A stretch of DNA of 7,447 nucleotides from Victivallales bacterium. GTDB taxonomy: Bacteria; Verrucomicrobiota; Lentisphaeria; Victivallales; UBA1829. A program made the position numbers and the translations under genes. This document shows positions 5,852-7,447 of this stretch, piece by piece. Below the pieces are notes generated by a model. It searched no databases. It was not told where the DNA came from and saw only the letters and a program-made list of their open reading frames with translations. Every line of letters starts with the position of its first letter. The stretch's first letter is position 1. The DNA lies in assembly GCA_016285335.1 (NCBI GenBank), contig JAEEQO010000153.1, positions 1-7,447 of the forward strand, given 5' to 3'.

Positions 5852-5895
5852 TACCGGATCCCGCAACATGTTGGCTCGGGCCCGCCACGCCACAC

Positions 5896-5975
5896 GGTTC
5901 TGCACAATAAGTCTAACTTTCTGCATAATTTTACTTGAAAAATGGGCAGAACCAGGTATGGGATCAGGCAGAACC
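5896..5975 (-). promoter_or_regulatory. Upstream operator-like element, copy A
   Basis: Plus-strand half-sites are TTCTGC at 5898 and 5919 (21 bp apart), facing GCAGAA at 5946 and 5968 (22 bp apart). The outer arms of the core form an 8-bp perfect inverted repeat, GGTTCTGC (5896-5903) and GCAGAACC (5946-5953). The core 5898-5952 matches 7381-7435 at 47 of 55 positions. It lies about 63 bp upstream of the LRR promoter and begins 15 bases after the lipoprotein stop codon. Two-turn spacing of direct half-sites is typical of dimeric regulators such as the AraC family, but the identity of any regulator is inference. A small inverted-repeat element is the main alternative. Confidence 0.55.
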
Positions 5976-5990
5976 GCGATGGTCCTTCAT

Positions 5991-7217
5991 TCAATAGAAC
6001 TCCTTCAGCTCCCGGTCGCCCTTCTCGGGGTTCAGGTACACGTTATAGTAAATAAAAGCCCGGAAATCGTCGCCGAGTTCACCGGAGTCGACTTCTTTCG
6101 CCCGGCCGTCTATCGTGCCGCTGAACATGAAAAGGATCTTGGCATAACGTCCGCCGACCCGCAGGAACGCAAACCGGTAGGGCGAATACCATGTCGTTTT
6201 GAGCGTCTCGCCGTAGTCCCAGATGCGGACGATTTCCTCGATGGGAATCGCGATCTCCCGGCGCGTGTAGCCGTCCTCCGGGGCCAGCTCCATGAAATGG
6301 TCCTGCATACGACTTTGTGCGGCGCTGCAGTCCCTTATGATTTGCTTATGCAGATTGTGCACCTCGCGCATTCCCCCGGAGTAGTCATGATACTTCCGAA
6401 TTATGCCGTCGAAATGGTTCTGTTCCGTAAGGGATTTCCCCTCTTCGAACAGGATGAAGCCGTCGTCCGGATCATCGGAGTGGAGCCGGATGAGGTAGAC
6501 CGCGGGATATTTCACGGTTTCCCCCTTGGAATCGATTGCTCCGGGGAATTCCCTCGTGACGATTTCGCCGTTTTCGTCCCGCAGGAAATCCAGCTCCAGA
6601 TATTGGGGCTCTTTCGGCTTCTGACCGAAGGGGACGAAGGTATAATTCCACATGACGGGCTCGGAGTCGCGGAATACCAGGACTTGGCGATCTTTCCTCT
6701 TCATATCGTAATGCAGATTGGCTGCTTCATAAAAGTGCTGCAGAGTCCGCAGCCGGATCGGCGGATGCGCGGGCGGGTGGATCCGACGCATCACGACCCG
6801 CATGTTGTGCTGCTTCAACGTGTTCTCCTCATTCTCCACCATCCCGAATCCGCCGTGCAGATGATAGTCTTCTGCTTCATACCCCATTTTGTAAAACGAG
6901 AGATCGACGTCGTTATACCCCAGTTTCCAGATGTCGAATTTGCCGTCGATGGTCTGTCTTTCGGTCTTTGTTTTTGTCCTCGTGTAATCCCATGTCGGAT
7001 AGCTGAACCTGGCGACAAGATTTACGTCTTTCATCGGTTCACCGGTTTCGTCCACAACGGTCCCGTCCAGCGAGGTCTTCAGCGTGGCGAGATTGATCCG
7101 ATCAACGAGGAGAGCCCCGGCGAAGATGGTGGCGGCGCATCCGGTCGTCCAGACGGCACAGAGGATCGCCAAGCAGACGACGAGGAAAAGACGCAGACTG
7201 TGATTCTTCTTCGGCAC
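5991..7217 (-). CDS. Lipoprotein with carboxypeptidase-regulatory-like segment
   Basis: From a GTG at 7217 this is a 408-aa predicted lipoprotein. The N-terminus has basic residues (PKKNHSLR), a hydrophobic core (LFLVVCLAILCAVW), then TTGC, with Cys27 as the likely lipidated residue. Residues 52-67 read GTVVDETGEPMKDVNL, the characteristic first strand and turn of a carboxypeptidase-regulatory-like beta-sandwich. The remainder, with many aromatic and charged residues, is not recognised. It would sit in the periplasm or on the outer surface. The start is uncertain: the frame is open to an ATG at 7304, but that lies between the -35 and -10 boxes, while the two ATGs in the transcribed leader are in another frame. 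GTG gives an ideal signal peptide but has only a weak GAAAG upstream. A start-region indel is a less likely alternative. It shares its control region with the downstream LRR gene. Confidence 0.75.
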   Translation of the reverse strand: MPKKNHSLRLFLVVCLAILCAVWTTGCAATIFAGALLVDRINLATLKTSLDGTVVDETGEPMKDVNLVARFSYPTWDYTRTKTKTERQTIDGKFDIWKLGYNDVDLSFYKMGYEAEDYHLHGGFGMVENEENTLKQHNMRVVMRRIHPPAHPPIRLRTLQHFYEAANLHYDMKRKDRQVLVFRDSEPVMWNYTFVPFGQKPKEPQYLELDFLRDENGEIVTREFPGAIDSKGETVKYPAVYLIRLHSDDPDDGFILFEEGKSLTEQNHFDGIIRKYHDYSGGMREVHNLHKQIIRDCSAAQSRMQDHFMELAPEDGYTRREIAIPIEEIVRIWDYGETLKTTWYSPYRFAFLRVGGRYAKILFMFSGTIDGRAKEVDSGELGDDFRAFIYYNVYLNPEKGDRELKEFY

Positions 7218-7260
7218 AAGGCGGATCGTTCTTTCATGCTTGGGGGTGGTTCTTGCATGA

Positions 7261-7283
7261 CCGGGAAGAATCCTGAATCCCGG
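7261..7283 (-). other. Inverted repeat in the lipoprotein leader
   Basis: CCGGGA (7261-7266) and TCCCGG (7278-7283) can pair near the 5' end of the transcript, with an 11-base loop. It occupies the place of the palindromic hairpin in the LRR leader, though only one arm is shared sequence. Confidence 0.4.
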
Positions 7284-7341
7284 TCCGGTTTCATACAATA
7301 GCATGCAAGTGCGGAAAAATCAAGCGGATGGAAACGGAAAA
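7277..7341 (-). repeat. 65-bp promoter block, copy B (lipoprotein gene)
   Basis: This is identical to 5787-5851. The same block drives a second, unrelated envelope gene, which suggests a mobile, recombined or deliberately shared control module. Confidence 0.95.
7295..7323 (-). promoter_or_regulatory. Sigma-70 promoter of the lipoprotein gene
   Basis: On the minus strand the -35 is TTGATT (7318-7323), the spacer is 17 bp, and the -10 is TATTGT (7295-7300), identical to the LRR promoter. The expected start near 7289 leaves a leader of about 70 nt before the GTG at 7217. Confidence 0.85.
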
Positions 7342-7380
7342 GAGCGTCTGTTTCCGGTTGCGGCCGGGTTCGCCGCCCGA

Positions 7381-7435
7381 TTCTGCCCAATAAATTTGTC
7401 TTTCTGCATATTTTGTCTTGAAAAATGGGCAGAAC
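7381..7435 (-). promoter_or_regulatory. Upstream operator-like element, copy B
   Basis: A perfect 9-bp inverted repeat, TTCTGCCCA (7381-7389) and TGGGCAGAA (7426-7434), surrounds a second TTCTGC (7402-7407) spaced 21 bp from the first. It is the counterpart of 5898-5952 and lies about 58 bp upstream of the -35. A fourth half-site, expected near 7451 by analogy with copy A, would fall just outside the window. Confidence 0.55.
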
Positions 7436-7447
7436 GGGGGAAATATT

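Noticed and set aside
5838..7301. Plus-strand open frame of 487 codons opposite the lipoprotein gene
   Set aside because: Antisense shadow: the minus frame has a lipoprotein signal, a domain signature and a promoter, and this one has none. It also runs through the operator-like element.

Overview
The window is bacterial and GC-rich, with short AT-rich gaps. Every gene I can support lies on the minus strand, so the layout is best read from the right end to the left. A eukaryotic-type UDP-sugar pyrophosphorylase, a YraN protein, a BspA-type leucine-rich-repeat protein, an acyl carrier protein paired with an ApeP-like hotdog dehydratase, and clear sigma-70 promoters would fit a Lentisphaerota/Verrucomicrobia-like (PVC) or Bacteroidetes-like gut or anaerobic bacterium. 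I lean towards the PVC group, but this is inference from gene content only.

Right part (about 4200-7447): two envelope genes, each with its own promoter. The first encodes a lipoprotein with a carboxypeptidase-regulatory-like segment (5991-7217). The second encodes a membrane-anchored leucine-rich-repeat protein (4207-5730). They share no recognisable protein similarity, but they have the same upstream module: an identical 65-bp promoter block (5787-5851 and 7277-7341), and about 60 bp further upstream a 55-bp element with inverted TTCTGC/GCAGAA half-sites (47 of 55 bases identical). The promoter block can be read as an in-frame N-terminus, 'MLLYETGPG', on both genes. That is an artefact, because its ATG lies between the -35 and -10 boxes. 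This duplicated control module is the most interesting feature of the window.

Middle (1798-4150): a tight three-gene operon from one strong promoter. It runs from a UAP1/UDPGP-type pyrophosphorylase (4-base ATGA overlap) to a 112-aa unknown protein (8-base overlap) to a YraN-family nuclease-like protein.

Left-middle (565-1650): a two-gene unit of acyl carrier protein and ApeP/FabZ-like hotdog protein. It has its own promoter and a leader of about 130 nt. No ketosynthase or other synthase partner is present.

Left end (1-351): two serine tRNA genes, GCT then GGA in transcription order. Each has its own near-duplicate promoter, and CCA is encoded. Five of the six promoters proposed here have the same -35 hexamer, TTGATT, and exactly 17 bp to the -10.
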